Shown: positions 13,201 through 26,236 of the stretch, piece by piece | How the letters are laid out: every line of letters starts with the position of its first letter | Numbering within the stretch: position 1 is the stretch's first letter | Assembly: GCA_037975125.1 (NCBI GenBank) | Contig: CM075850.1 | Coordinates: 130,548,181 to 130,612,180, forward strand | DNA from: Latrodectus hesperus | Taxonomy: Eukaryota; Arthropoda; Arachnida; Araneae; Theridiidae | Reading direction: 5' to 3' | DNA length: 64,000 nt | Position numbers and translations under genes: made by a program | The notes under the pieces: model-generated | Databases searched by the model: none | Told to the model about the DNA's origin: nothing | What the model saw: the letters and a program-made list of their open reading frames with translations, nothing else

Positions 13201-16200
13201 TTTGACTGCTAATTAAAGATTAGAAGTTTATAGAAATAATATATTTGCATTTATAACAGTTTAATTTTCTAACAGTTTATAAAGTGAAAATTCAACATAA
13301 TATGAATTTTGTATTTTAGTAATTACAAAATGAATTTGCTTTATATGAAAAATTATTTACTTTCAATTTAGGTTTCAAAGAGATTGTCAATTCTTGAAAG
13401 TAAATAATTTTTCATCAGAAAGTTAATTTATTATTTAATATTGCATAGTTATACTTTCTTAAAGTAAATTATTTGTAAATATTTTTAGGGATCAGAAATT
13501 TTAGAGGAACAGTTGCCACTTTGGGAAAGAATTGCTGAAACTAGAGATAAATTACCAGAGTCCTGTTACAATGCAGTAAAGAACTCACCACAGGTTGGAT
13601 ATTTTTTAAGGAAAGGATTTGGGAGCAAAACTCAACAAATAGGCAATGATAGAGCTTGTAACAGTTCCATTTCCAAAAAATTTACATAATTTTTTCTAGT
13701 GAAATTTTTACAAGAGTTTGCTGACCACAAAAATTAATGATCTTAAGAAAATTTATAAGTATTCTTTATCATATAACTTCATTGTCTCTATTTTAAAAAA
13801 TTAACAAATATTCTAAGGATAAGAAATAAGTCTGGAAAACAAAACAAATGGGTAGTAAAAAACTAAAAAAATGTTAAACTTTTATAAAAATTTTGCAGCT
13901 GATTGTTCTTTACTTTGATGCTTTAAATACTTTCAATAAGTAAAAGTACATAAAAATAAAAAGTAGTTTTTGTAATATATTTTTACAGTTTTAAACATTT
14001 GAGTTTTAATTTTCCTCATGAAATTATTCACAAGTTTTAATTTTTACCATTTGTGCATCCTAAGAAAAAATCAACATTTTTTCAAGGAAATATAAAAACT
14101 ACTTAAATATTTTATTTGTAGATGTAATTTATTCTATTTAGTAAAACTTTTAGTATTAATTCTTCAGGATCAAATAAATTGTGAACATCTTATCTCATGT
14201 TAACATTCTTATGTATGATAAGATAATTTGAACCCATTTTGACTTGCTGAAATTATTGAATACTGAAAGTATTTTGAATTACTTATGTGACTATGTTTGA
14301 AATTTATCAACTCGTATTTGAAATTTGTAAAAAATGTGCATATTAAAATTAATGTAAATGCTGAAACTCTGCAACTTGCCCTTTTCCCCTTTAGTATAGT
14401 ATGGCTCACAGAAATAACCTTATTTTGAATACATAATATTAAAACTACCTTTATTTATATATACTAATACTATTATGCTCATACTAATACTATGATATGA
14501 GTTTTTAAGCATAGTTTTACATAACACATAAATTTCATTTTTTTTACGTGTGATTGTAGTGAAGATGTTGAACACTTATTGTAAATACTGTCAGTTTTTA
14601 TTTTACAAAAATGCTCTTATTTTACTGTTGATTTTTTTGATAAAGATATATTTTCTCTAAAAATAATGTTTTAATGATTTTTTTTTTATTTAGGCATTAC
14701 CACTCACTGCTGAAAATATGTATTCTTTGGATAGTATGTTAGATGTTGTTATAAGAAATAACTCAATCGCTCGAAGTTATGGGAAAAAAGATCGTGATTC
14801 AACAATGTCCCATACCATGAGAATTACGTCAACTGAAGATAATATTTATGCTAGACCAATGGTTAGAGCTAAATCAGAATATTGCCTTCCTAACATTTCA
14901 TCCCAGTCACCTAAATCAGGTAATTACTCAGAAAATTTGAAATTAAAAACTGAATCGTGAGCGTTTTTTTTATTTTTTATTTTTGCCATCATGATTATTA
15001 GTAAAGTATTCTAAGAATCAATGTTTTCTAATTTATTGGTTTAAAATATTTTATTTCTTAATAATTAAAGATTAAAAGTTAGTGAAAATTTCTTATAAAT
15101 TTCATTGTGTAGAATCTTGAACCCATTTATTTTTCATTCTAATTATCTAATTTATTCATTAAATATCTTATTCATGTTAATTTTATTGCTTTTTACTTCT
15201 AAATGTAGATTGAATTTTGTATCCATGATTTTAAATAGTCATTATTTACATTTATTAGAATCTTAAGAAAAATTTCATACTTTATCAAGCAAAACAATCC
15301 TTCTTTATATCCAATAATTGAAAATAATGAATTAATTATTACTGTGTATAAATTTGCTGAAAACTTAGTTTTAGATTCTCTAACTGGTTTTCTAAATATT
15401 TCTTTTCCCAAAATTTTTGTTTCTTTACATAATTTATTTATTGATTGCCATTGAGAACATTTGGAACATTATGCGAAGGGTCCTCCAACCAACTCGAGAT
15501 TTTACCCCAATTAAACACACTAATTGGACAGAATATAGGATGATATTTCTCACGAGGACATCCCCAACTCTATCAATGCTAAGCCTTAATGCAGATGTTT
15601 GTATAAGGACCAGAGGTGGACTAATGCATTATTGATTGTTCAATTTGAAAGTTCTTTCTCTTGAATGAATAATTAAATTTTTCTGAAATTGTAATCATTT
15701 GTTTTTTTGTACATGTGTATCACATATTCTAATTTTCATCCTATTTGGACGATGCCTTCTTGGTGCATCGTTTTCTCTCTTAGCATGTATTTGCAGGTAA
15801 GTTTTTATCAAATAATTCATTTTATAGATCCTGGACAAAAAAGATTTAGTAGAGCAGTGGAATTGAATGGCTCTAATGATACAAGTTATGCAAGAGCTCT
15901 GTATTCATACGAACCTACTGGTGATCATCAACTTTCTCTTCAAGAAGGCGATGTGATTGAATACATTACTGAAGAAAATACTACTGGTTGGCAGTTTGGA
16001 GATAATTTGACTACAGGAAGGTAATAATTTTATCACATTTTTCCTATATGAAATTTTATTTTTTTCAGACTACTTTCTAATTTATTTTATTGAGTAGAAA
16101 TACATGCTGTTTTATTTTTTCATTACATTTATATGAATTTTATGTTTGTTTTAATTTAGACTTGGGAAACAATATTAGTATCGTGTTAAAAGTATTTAGT

Positions 16201-19200
16201 TTGTATTGGTTGCAATGTATTGGAATGGAGTTATAAATTGCTTATTTCAAGATTGTAAGCTGAAACATTTGGTCCAGTTTTCATTTAACAAGAATAATGA
16301 GGTCTCATCAGTAATGGGAACACACAGTGAGTGTCCCCATTATCTACAACTGTGTTGAGGCTGAAGAGATAATTCGTAGGGTAGTCAATATATTCTCCTA
16401 AACTGACAGTCTTTGGGCAGGTTTTAGATATGTTGTGCGCATTTGTTACTCGCTAGCCATTCTCATAGACTTGAAATTACAGGAGGTTACTTGGTTCTGT
16501 GGGAAAGGGTGTTGATCAACTTAAATGAAGCATGTTAAAAACTATTAACTTAATAAATGAGAAAAGCTCACATACCCTATTAATCTTAATTTATTTTAAC
16601 TTTAAAGCTTTGTTAATTTGTCCAATATTATTTTATTTTAATTTTTATGAGAATTCAATATTGTTTTTAGACTGCAAAATCGATGAAAAACTCAGTGGTA
16701 CAGTTGAATATTTAACAAATTTTAAAATGTGTGTAACATTTTTCACGTAATTGTGATTGAAACAGCATTATTTTCTGCTGATTCGATTTTAGTGTACACT
16801 ACAGGAAGAAGCTGGTTTTCACCTTGCAATCTTAAATTTGATCTTTCGTATGTATTGTCAAATCAACACAGAATGCTAACTTCCACAACCATTTGCGATT
16901 CTGTAATTCGGTAAGAGGGTGATGCTTTTCATTTAAAAATTTCGATTGTTGCTCTAAGTTCAATATTTAAGCCAATTCAGGCCAATATTTAAATCTTTAG
17001 TTGTAAGCCAAATTTTTACTTAACTTTCACGTAAATAATTTTTTCGAGATCTCTGTGAATGCTTTATTTTTGGACTAAATTGTAGTATTGGTAGGGATGT
17101 TCCATTTAGAAAGTAAAATCCAAGGTGTGAATCCTAATACCAAAAATTTGGTTGGATGCATTGTATTTCTTCTTGTATATCATCAGTGGGGATGCTGGGG
17201 TATTTTGTGAAATAAAAGTTGGATTTTCCATCCTTTCAAGACAAGAATAAAGAATAATTTCTATGAAAGAATTTATTCTATAAACAAAATGCTCTTAATG
17301 GGGAAAACTTAACAGCTTTTAACTTTTTGGCTTTTTAATTGAACTCTGCAATGCGAAATTAATTTATTATTTAAAATTTAATATTTATCATATTTTGCTT
17401 AAATACAAATACGTTTTGTAGATAAACTCATATTTTGTGTTGTACATTTTTCCATTTTTAGATCAGGATGGTTTCCTGTTTCTTACACAGAAAAAGTTCA
17501 AGACCCTTCTAAATATTTGTAGTAAGTAATGCCTTATTTAATTTGACCCTTAATATCTAAATAGTGTAGCAAGTAAATGAAAATCAGATTAACTTCAAAA
17601 ATATAATCTTAATATGAAAATACTTTGCTATGTTTTTGGGCTTTATATATTTCTTTTGGTTTTAAATATAATCATACTATAATCTATTAAACAAAAAATT
17701 GTTTTCTAAAAATTCATTGTTTAAAAAAAAAAAAAAAAAAAACTAACTAAAATTACTTGAATGTATTTTATTATTGATTTCAAAGGAAATTGATAAGTTC
17801 TAATGTTTTTCAATAATTTTATATATTTATTGAATATTTTATATTAATTCCTAAAATTCTACTTATTATTATATTATTTGTACCTCCTTTTTTACATTTC
17901 AAAGTTCTATCTTGATTCAAATTTTATTAAATGCTTTAAAATATTGAAGAAAGCAGCTTTTACGATATTTTTAAGAAATGCTGCATATCTTAGAGATTTA
18001 AGTAGAGAATATTTTTGAAAGATATTACAAAATATTATAATATCCCTGAATTTTATTTTAATTTAATTTTGAATAAATTTTTCCTTGTAATTTCTTGATG
18101 CAAGCATAAGGGTTATAAATGTATCTTCATTGCAAAAATTATGATAAAATTAACTTTGTAGTTTCTTAATATAAGTTTTAAGCTTTATAAATATATTTTT
18201 TAAATAAAAATTAGATTGAAATGATAAATGTACAAAAGAATGTCTGTATAAAAGTATTTCAGTATATTTTAAAAATATCTAGTTAAAAATTTATGTGCTA
18301 CTATGGCTATTTCAATATATTTTTTATATGTGAATGTTAATTATAATTTTTTTTTGCAATTTCTTTTTAATTAATAAACAGTAAAATTAAATTATCCAAG
18401 AATTTTATTTTCACTTTTTATTTGTTGTGTCTTTCATTCCATATCGATGTTTTGAAATTTGTTGTATTAAAAAGCATTCTGTTATATTAAAATATACTTA
18501 AAAGTAATTCCAGTTATCTTAATATATGATGTGCAGTGTACCTTTGATAGAAATTTAGTATATTGTTAGCTCTTAATCAAAAGACAAAATTAAAATATTT
18601 GTCTAACATCTTAGTTTTCAAAAGTATGTAGCCAAAAATAATTGTCACATTTTATGAAGTATTATATTGCTATGATATTTTTTATTTAATAATTTTTCTT
18701 AGCGTTTATAATTTATATTTACTGTCACAAAATTATTTTTTATAGATAAAAAAACTTTAAGATTTAAACCTTAATCATTTATTGTTATTTTGCTAATAAG
18801 CATTCATTCAAAGGTTATTTACAAATAATTTATGCTGTTAACGCTGCTCAAATTATGTAACAGTTTATTTGTACTTCATTATTGTATAATTTAATCAATT
18901 TTCAAGAATAAGAGTGATTATCAAAATATATAGTTATTAAAACACATTTTAAAAGTAGTAACAGAATGACTGGAAGTGAAAAAAATTTTATAACTAAAAC
19001 TTGTTTAAATTAGTTTTTGATTGATTATATTTTTGTTTAAATAATTGAATTCTTATGAAAATGAATAAAAAACTTATTTAAAAAATAATAATATTATATA
19101 AAATGAAAATATTTTCTTTCTAAATTAAAATGAAAGTAAGATATAAGAAGATATTTGAACATTAAGCATTTTTGACAACAAATTTATAAAGATTTTTATT

Positions 19201-19671
19201 ACAGCAGTGAAGATTATCCTAATGGCAAAGCATCTCCACCATCATCATTGACTATGAATCATACAAGGTCAAAGCTTAATGGTCAACAGGTCAGTTCTTT
19301 ATAAAATATTAAGAGATCTGCAAGCTTTTTCTCTCTAAGTATTAGAAAAATACTAGTTTCAATAAATGAATTCCTATTATTAAACCTTAATCTTTTTATG
19401 TAATATTTTCTAATAAACTTTAAATAGCTTTGTATTCAATTTATAATAGGAACAAACAGTTAGTGAATATGCAACTCTTACTCGTGGGAAAAAGCTACTA
19501 CCAGTAAGTCCTCCAACAGTTTCAACAGCTTTTGATTCTTCTGGTCAAAATGGAACTTTAAAATCCAAGCATTATGCTTCACATCCAAATATATTTGAGA
19601 CTACATCAGTACCTCTCCAAAGTAATGGAAAAATATACATCAATGGAGAAATGCCTTCAATGCGGCTTTGA
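10201..19671 (+). CDS. IRSp53: IRSp53/BAIAP2-type IMD-SH3 protein, 3' eleven coding exons (5' partial)
   Basis: The product is an adaptor that bends plasma membrane through its IMD (I-BAR) helical domain and links Rac/Cdc42 signalling to actin regulators through SH3. Exons: 10201-10262, 10674-10745, 11560-11679, 11750-11815, 12453-12539, 13489-13593, 14694-14919, 15828-16020, 17462-17521, 19205-19289, 19450-19671. All junctions are AG/GT, and the 1298 nt join into 431 codons plus stop with no frame conflict. The first six exons (about 170 residues) give IMD landmarks: a basic KKTRRKK patch, ERVMYGTVLERQCAL and LPLWERIAETRD, close to the fly and human proteins. Exons 8-9 form the SH3: ALYSYEP, LSLQEGDVIEY, TGWQFG, GWFPVSY. 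The tail ends MPSMRL, with no WH2 motif seen. The missing N-terminal IMD helix must lie upstream of the window. Confidence 0.93.
14920..15827 (+). other. IRSp53 intron with a GC-richer insert of unknown origin
   Basis: This intron separates the linker exon from the SH3 exon. About 15450-15640 is GC-richer than the rest and open for 72 codons on the plus strand, but resembles no family I know and lacks splice-site support. It is most likely a repeat fragment. The rest is AT-rich with nothing recognisable. Confidence 0.4.
16021..17461 (+). other. Intron splitting the IRSp53 SH3 domain, with repeat-like patches
   Basis: The SH3 domain is interrupted after TTGR. Within the intron, about 16290-16520 is an unassigned patch richer in GC. 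At 16796-16830 a frame reads TTGRSWF, echoing the exon junction TTGR/SGWF. No proper acceptor and donor pair surrounds it, and it runs to a stop at 16914. Confidence 0.4.
17522..19204 (+). other. IRSp53 intron, AT-rich, no features
   Basis: The sequence is extremely AT-rich with a 20-nt poly(A) run near 17724. No exon, RNA gene or transposon end was recognised. Confidence 0.6.
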
Positions 19672-21593
19672 ATTAAAAATTTTTGAATTATTACTTAGTA
19701 AATGCAATTTTTATTTTCTTGAGTAAATTTTAGCCAAGATTTTATTTATAAATGTATTAAAATAGTTTTTAGCATAATTACTCAATGAAGTTGGTAAATT
19801 GTGACTGATTAATTTTTTTAGCTGTCTTTATTCATAAGTTTCTATCTGACCAATAATTAACTCTTTACATAAATTCGTATAAAACTTTAATAACTTTTAT
19901 CCATATTTTTCCTATTTTGACTTAGCATATATCAACAAATCAAAATATTTTATATTCAGTATTCCTGATTGAAAGTATTCTGCATTTTTGTAAAGTCACT
20001 TTTCAAATTATATTTGTTATGAACAGCTCAGTTTCTCGAATGTGAAGTGTTTAATTCACAGTTCAATAACATTTTGTACTAAAACAATTTCTCCTAGTGG
20101 TAGCATTTAATTGACCATCTTTAAGAAAAAACTATGTCACTGTATAAGTAAAATTTTGTAAAAGTTTTGTAATTTTAGTACAAAATATATGTGTGAATAA
20201 TAAATGTACATATAAGAACATAACTGCTTGTATATAATTTTATACTTGATATGCTATTCCGGAATTTTCAAATTTTATAAATGATAAATTCCTTTATTAA
20301 TTGCTTTTTATGTTATTTAGTGTATATCTTTTCAGTTGAAATATGAGATATTAACTTTATTAAAGCTCTTCTAGTCGTTTGGTATTACTAAAAATATAAA
20401 TATCAAATTTTATAAATATAATTATTCCAATTCTGGAATTGTAATGATTTCCAGAATTTCATTCAGATTAAGAACCAGTCTTAAAGCTAAAAAACAATTC
20501 AGATTTTAATTTCAAAGCAGTACTAAAATTACATTATTGTTTCCTTAAGTATTTTACTGAGTGTACATTTATCATAAGGAAAACATTTTAGAAAATATTT
20601 TGGTAAACAAACATTTATTAAAAATAATCTTGCTAGTTTACAAAAGAAGTACCATCATTTTAACTACAAACATTCAAATAAATTTCTAGTGTAATGTAAT
20701 TTTAATCTTAATCTTAAATTTGATCAGTTTTTAAAACTTAAGCTGTAAATTGATCTTGATATTTTTTATGTAAAAAAATCCGAAATATATGTTATATATT
20801 TAAAAATTTTCATTCCATCATTTTAATTAATGATATACTAAGCAAAATGATAATAATTGTAAGGTATTAGTTATGAGTAAATACTCTCGTTTGATCATTA
20901 CTATAAGGTAGAGTTCTTATCTGTATTATATCGAAATTTCATTGGATTTCAGTATTCTTCATACTAAGTATGGGAAATGTCATTTGTAATACTTTTAAGT
21001 TTGTTTTATATTTCATGTATAACAATCAAAAGATGTATATTAGTTTTATAGTAATGGCTTATATTCAAATTTGGTCATACTAATACTCCCTGCATTTTCT
21101 AACTTATTTTGATTTTAAATTAGATTATTATGCAAAAAAAACTATTTTGATTATGAAACATTGGATAATTTATTGTGCCAAATTGATTTTGAAAATATGT
21201 TTTAATTGGAAGTTTGTGCATTTCTTTATGATAGTGAGTTAATTGTGTATTTTTATTTCTAATACTCTATCAGTATGTTTATTTGTTATATTTTGCTTTT
21301 AATATTTACTTGATATTAAATATAGAGTATGTAAATATGTATGAGCATACTATGTAAGTGTTTGTCTTGAATTATGAATTTTTCAAATGTAATCGTAATA
21401 ATGTTAAAAAGTTACCTGAGATTTTGATTATATTGTTAAATCTCTATAAATGGCCTGTAATTTATATTGTTACAAGAATATTTGTTTTATGATCAATCAA
21501 AAAAATATGTATATATATATTGTGAATTTATGAATTATTAGAAAAATGCTTATATTTCGTGTGTGACAATGTATTTGAAAATGGTAAAATAAA
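19672..21593 (+). promoter_or_regulatory. Probable IRSp53 3' UTR with alternative poly(A) signals
   Basis: After the TGA at 19669-19671 there is no further coding sequence. AATAAA hexamers at 20199-20204 and 21588-21593 (with a further AATAAA just beyond) could end short and long transcripts. Which signals are used cannot be told from sequence. Confidence 0.45.
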
Positions 21594-23301
21594 TGTTTTT
21601 AAAATAAAAATGTTGTTTCTTTTGAAATTATATAGTTCAAATTAACATATTTTTGTTTCACTTGTTTATATATTTTCTATAATCTTTGGAATAACTTTTT
21701 ACAGTTTCTCAAAGATTTCAGTTTGAAAATGTTACAATTTGATAATGTTTTACAAAATCGTAAGAATTTTTAAGTACATTAAAATTTATATACTTCCAAG
21801 AATACACTATTGTCCTTAAAATTTGTATTAATTAAAAATGTCTGAGAAATAATTTTTTATATTGGAAAATTTTCAGAAAATACACTCATTTAGTTCTCAT
21901 ACTTTTGGTGCTGAGTTTGATGAATAGTTATTTTGTTGTGCAGTTACTTAGTGCAGAGCGGCATATTGCTTTCCTGAAATTTTACTTTTCATTTTTGTAT
22001 TTTCCTTATTTTTTAAATAAGAATAAAATATTGCTGAAAAGAATTTTCATAATAGAAATCTTCACTTTATTACAATTTATTGTAATATTAATTGTAATTA
22101 AACGAATTGAATTTAAAAAAATGAGTTCTTTTATTTTGAATAATTTGAAATTTAAAGGATAATGGATATGTACTTCATTGATATCCTCTATCATTTCTTA
22201 ATAATACATAAAATTTGAAAGACAAAGGTTAGATTCCCACTGTCTAAAATTATACTTTCCCTAATTAAAAAAATGATTACCATTGAGAATTTCAGTTAGA
22301 TTGGTTCCTAAATATATTTTAGCAAGATGTTTTTAATTATAAAGTGTAATTTTGATATTCAAATGGTAAATAAATTTAGATAACGAGACAAAGTTGCTAT
22401 TTGTTTTTGATTCTTTCTATTACTTCAGAGCAGTCTTTTCAATTTAAATGGCTCTGCACAATAAAACTAAACTTATCATACTTTTGAAATTTTAAACTTT
22501 AATTTTTTATTAAATATATTTAATTATGTTGTTACTCTTTTTTTTTCACCCCAATGTAGAAAAAAATCATTCAATTGATTTTGTGAAACTCAAAAAATAT
22601 GGAGTAAAATATACTTCTACATAATTTTCAAATGTGAAAAAGACTGATATTGTTTATATATAGAACTTGCTTCTTTTATGCCTGGATAGCTTGCTAAGTC
22701 TGTTTTTCCTGTTCTTAATTTTTACTTTAATTCAGTTTTTTCTATAAATCTAAAGCAATTCTTTACTCGGTGATTTTTCTTATTTAAATTACACTTTTAG
22801 TTTTTTCTACTATTAATTGCTGTTATATACGCTATACATTATGTATGATAACAATAAATCATAATACTCTTAATACAGTGCATCATTCAAAGTAAGATAA
22901 CATTGAAGAAAAATTGTTGAAATTAAAATCTTTCTTTTTGAACAAAATTTATATAAATATTTGAAAAATTTTGAAAAGAAATCTGTTAGATTTGTAAATA
23001 ACAATATTGTGTTCTCAATAGTTTTTTTTTAAATTGGTTTTCTCTATAAATTTATGGTCTTATTAGAACATTTAACTATTATAGAAACTAGTTTTTTTTC
23101 TTTTTTCAAATAGGCTAATTTTTATTAACCGCTCGAAAATATTAAATAGAATTATTTCCCTATATTTAATCTTGCTGAAAAGTATAAAGTGGAAAAATCT
23201 GTGAATTAGTTGGGAATTCTGTGAATTCTGCATTTTATGCAATAAATGTGCTATGAAATGTGATGAGAGACATTTTTATAAATGTTATATGAAAATTTCC
23301 G

Positions 23302-23478
<177 letters not shown>

Positions 23479-23640
23479 AATATTTATGAACTGCCAAATT
23501 AAATATTCCAAGTTAAAAAAAATTTAGTATTTCTGCAAGTAATAATGTAAACATATTTTATGTAAAACATTTTTATTTTTTCCTTAAAATTTAAAATATG
23601 ACTTCTGTTTAATATTGAAAACCTTGAATCCAATATTTAA

Positions 23641-23800
23641 CCTCTTAGTGTCACTTCATGTGGCTCATAATGTGAATTTTAGTTTTTTATAATGTATCGC
23701 GAATGCACAGACCAATCAATCGGAAAACGGTTCCGCTTTTGCATTATAGTTGCCCGATTTTGAGCCATATGCAATGACAACGCCACTGAGTGAAAAACTC
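23641..23800. mobile_element. Possible small TTAA-flanked MITE relic
   Basis: After TTAA at 23637-23640 the sequence CTTAGTGTCACTTCATGTGG precedes CTCATAAT. Near the right end CGATTTTGAGCCATATG and CGCCACTGAG form the inverted counterpart. The terminal repeats are imperfect and no matching right TTAA is clear. Confidence 0.35.
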
Positions 23801-24872
23801 TGAGTACTACACCAGAATACATTATTACTTTTTTTAAAAGCAAAGTTCATTTCATTTAATAAAATATATATTTTTTTTGGAAATTTGATAATTTTATGTT
23901 TAATTTAAAAAGAATTTCTTTTATACAAGATGCAAATGTATAGTCTTTTTAAAATTAAAACTGTTGGTAAATCCTCAAGAGTTATATTCATGAGAAACAT
24001 AGAATATTTGTAAAAAATATTTTTAAATTTCTATGAAAAGCAAAGAAATATATAGTGTCACCAAATGAAAACTAAATTCTTATTAAAAATTGGACAAATA
24101 TCTCATCAATTTTAATGTTTTATTCAAAGTGTGATCATGTTTCCTTATAAGTTTTGAATTAGAATTTCAAAATGACATACTTTGCAATTTAAAAAATAAA
24201 TTATTCATTTTCATTATTTAACTGATACGTAATCCAATTAAAATTTAGATTAATATAGCTCTCCACCATTTGGTTTCAGTTACACACACATAGAAAAAAT
24301 AAATGAAATTATTTTAAGAAAAATAGAAAATCCAGAATTTAAAAAAAAAATTTTTTTGAATAAGAAACACACAAGCACCATTAACAAAATAAACTTGACA
24401 AAATAAATTATTAATAGTTCGATATTCACATACTAACAAATAAGATTTGAAATATTACATGTGGATATGATACATTACATTTACAATAATTTTAGTCACT
24501 TAATCAAAAATAATATTAAATAAAAGCTTCATCCTAGTGCTCATTATTTTAAGAATCGTTTTGAATAGTAAGCCATTATACTTCATGCATATGGAAAGGG
24601 TAAAAATATCCTTAGTAAAATATAGAATAGACATTTTACAAATTGAAAAATGGCGGATTGTTCTAAATTGCGAAATACGTAAATTTTTGAACTCTGTTTA
24701 TTTTGTCATTATTTAATGTTTTCTGTGTCTCTTTTTCTCCTTTTTCGTGTTGAAATTATCGTCTGACTTTGGCTCATTATTTGATTGACTAAGATTGAGT
24801 ATTTTTGTTCTTTTATTTTTACTATTTAAATTTTTAATTTATTATTATTTTTTTTAAATTTTTTTCATTATT

Positions 24873-24887
24873 ATGGATTCAAAATGA
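24873..24887 (+). promoter_or_regulatory. Four-codon upstream ORF whose stop overlaps the ORF1 start
   Basis: ATG at 24873 opens a MDSK-stop frame whose TGA (24885-24887) overlaps the ORF1 ATG (24884-24886) as ATGA. It is the first ATG upstream of ORF1 in the immediate leader, so it may tune ORF1 translation by termination-reinitiation. This is inference from layout. Confidence 0.4.
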
Positions 24888-25699
24888 TTGAAGCTGAGAC
24901 TGAAATGATTTACACGGATTGCGATTTACGCATTCCAAAAATAAATACTTCAAGATTATTGACTTTCGAAGATTCTATTCCACAACTAATCCAGTTAGCT
25001 GCGGAAAATGGTATAACTAAGTTCTTCATTTTCCTGTCTCCCACTGATGGTACTGCATCTATTCCAAAGAAACCTTATAATTTAAAGCAAGAAATAATTC
25101 AACTTGTAAAGAATCACAAGAAAATAATACAAATTCAACACACCCGTCAAGGTAAGCTTCTATTCGAAACTAATTGCCCAGATGCTGCTGTTGAAATAAG
25201 CAAGATAAACAATATTCTTGGAGTTCCTGTTAACTCCAGTTTTCAACCTGAATACATTTCTTCAAGATTTCTTATAAAAGAAATAAATGTAGATTTACCT
25301 TTATATCTTGTTGCTGAAGAAATTGCGCAAAATGGCTTAACGATATTAAGCTTACAAAGATTTACAAAAAAGAATTCTGAAGAATTGAGCGAAAATATTT
25401 TAGTGAGCGTCATTGGACATCATTTACCTCAAACTATTAATTTATTCTATTCCATCATTCCAATTTCTCCTTTTATTGACAACGTTCGTCAATGTGGAAA
25501 ATGCTATAAATTCACTCACCCTACGAAAAAATGTACACAAGAAGTCTTCCTATGTAAAAACTGTGGAACATTCCATAAAGACTCTCCCTGTACCAATGAA
25601 ACACCTAAATGTATAAACTGTCAGGGAAATCATGCAGCTAATGACATTTCCTGCCCTACGAGGCTTGAAGAAAAAAATTCTTACAATTTAAAAGCATGA
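24884..25699 (+). CDS. LINE ORF1: gag-like RNA-binding protein with three CCHC zinc knuckles
   Basis: This 271-residue protein should coat the element RNA. Residues 204-257 hold three zinc knuckles in series: C-x2-C-x4-H-x4-C, C-x2-C-x3-H-x4-C and C-x2-C-x3-H-x6-C. The region before them (about residues 95-200) has the alternating hydrophobic pattern of the RRM-like fold common before knuckles in LINE ORF1 proteins; that fold is inferred, not proven. The start ATG is in the ATGA overlap with a mini-upstream frame. The stop TGA (25697-25699) overlaps the next ORF's ATG. Together with the following frame it equals the usual length of a single ORF1, so the two may once have been, or may still act as, one unit. 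Confidence 0.8.
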   Translation: MIEAETEMIYTDCDLRIPKINTSRLLTFEDSIPQLIQLAAENGITKFFIFLSPTDGTASIPKKPYNLKQEIIQLVKNHKKIIQIQHTRQGKLLFETNCPDAAVEISKINNILGVPVNSSFQPEYISSRFLIKEINVDLPLYLVAEEIAQNGLTILSLQRFTKKNSEELSENILVSVIGHHLPQTINLFYSIIPISPFIDNVRQCGKCYKFTHPTKKCTQEVFLCKNCGTFHKDSPCTNETPKCINCQGNHAANDISCPTRLEEKNSYNLKA

Positions 25700-26157
25700 A
25701 CCACCTTCCATTTATTGAAGCGAGAAGGCGTTATAATAAATCTTTAAAAACCAGTTACTCCAGTGTAACCAAAAGTCATCTTCCTTTCGTGCCGAATCAA
25801 AATGAAATAACTGATATTGTTAAAAAAGCAGTGACTGAAATGGCTTCTATTTTTGAAGCAAAATTACTTGCGATACAGGCTAGACAAGATCAAATGATTC
25901 AACAAATGTTCTCATTTATGAAAGAATGTATGCGAACATGTTCGAATCCAGCTAGATCAGTTTCTAGATCTCCTCCAAGAAAGAGTCGTGCAAGATCTAT
26001 CCAGTCAAGAAAGATAAGTCCAAAAACTTCTGTGAATCAACAAATAATATCTCCCGAACAACCTATTATGAAATCTCCTCAACCAAATATTAAATATGCA
26101 GAACCTAACATTAAAGAAAGAATTGAACCAGGAAGAAGTCGTAAAAAACATTCATAA
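25696..26157 (+). CDS. LINE small second ORF, coupled to ORF1 by ATGA
   Basis: This 153-residue product starts inside the stop codon of ORF1 (ATGA at 25696-25699), an arrangement typical of coupled translation. No known domain is visible. The central part (about residues 35-75) is charged and rich in Ala, Met and Gln and could form a short coiled coil. The C-terminal half is basic and Ser/Pro/Arg-rich (SVSRSPPRKSRARS), suited to RNA binding or phosphorylation. Alternatively it is the C-terminal tail of ORF1 split off by a stop. It ends 79 nt before ORF2. Confidence 0.6.
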   Translation: MNHLPFIEARRRYNKSLKTSYSSVTKSHLPFVPNQNEITDIVKKAVTEMASIFEAKLLAIQARQDQMIQQMFSFMKECMRTCSNPARSVSRSPPRKSRARSIQSRKISPKTSVNQQIISPEQPIMKSPQPNIKYAEPNIKERIEPGRSRKKHS

Positions 26158-26236
26158 TTTTTTTTAAATATTCTTTTACTACGAGCGCACCTTTTTTTGA
26201 TTTTCAATAACTGTTCAGGTTTTTCGTTTATATTTA

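Noticed and set aside
15417..15635. Alternative coding exon of IRSp53
   Set aside because: No acceptor/donor pair that keeps the reading frame and no resemblance to the family; more likely a repeat fragment.
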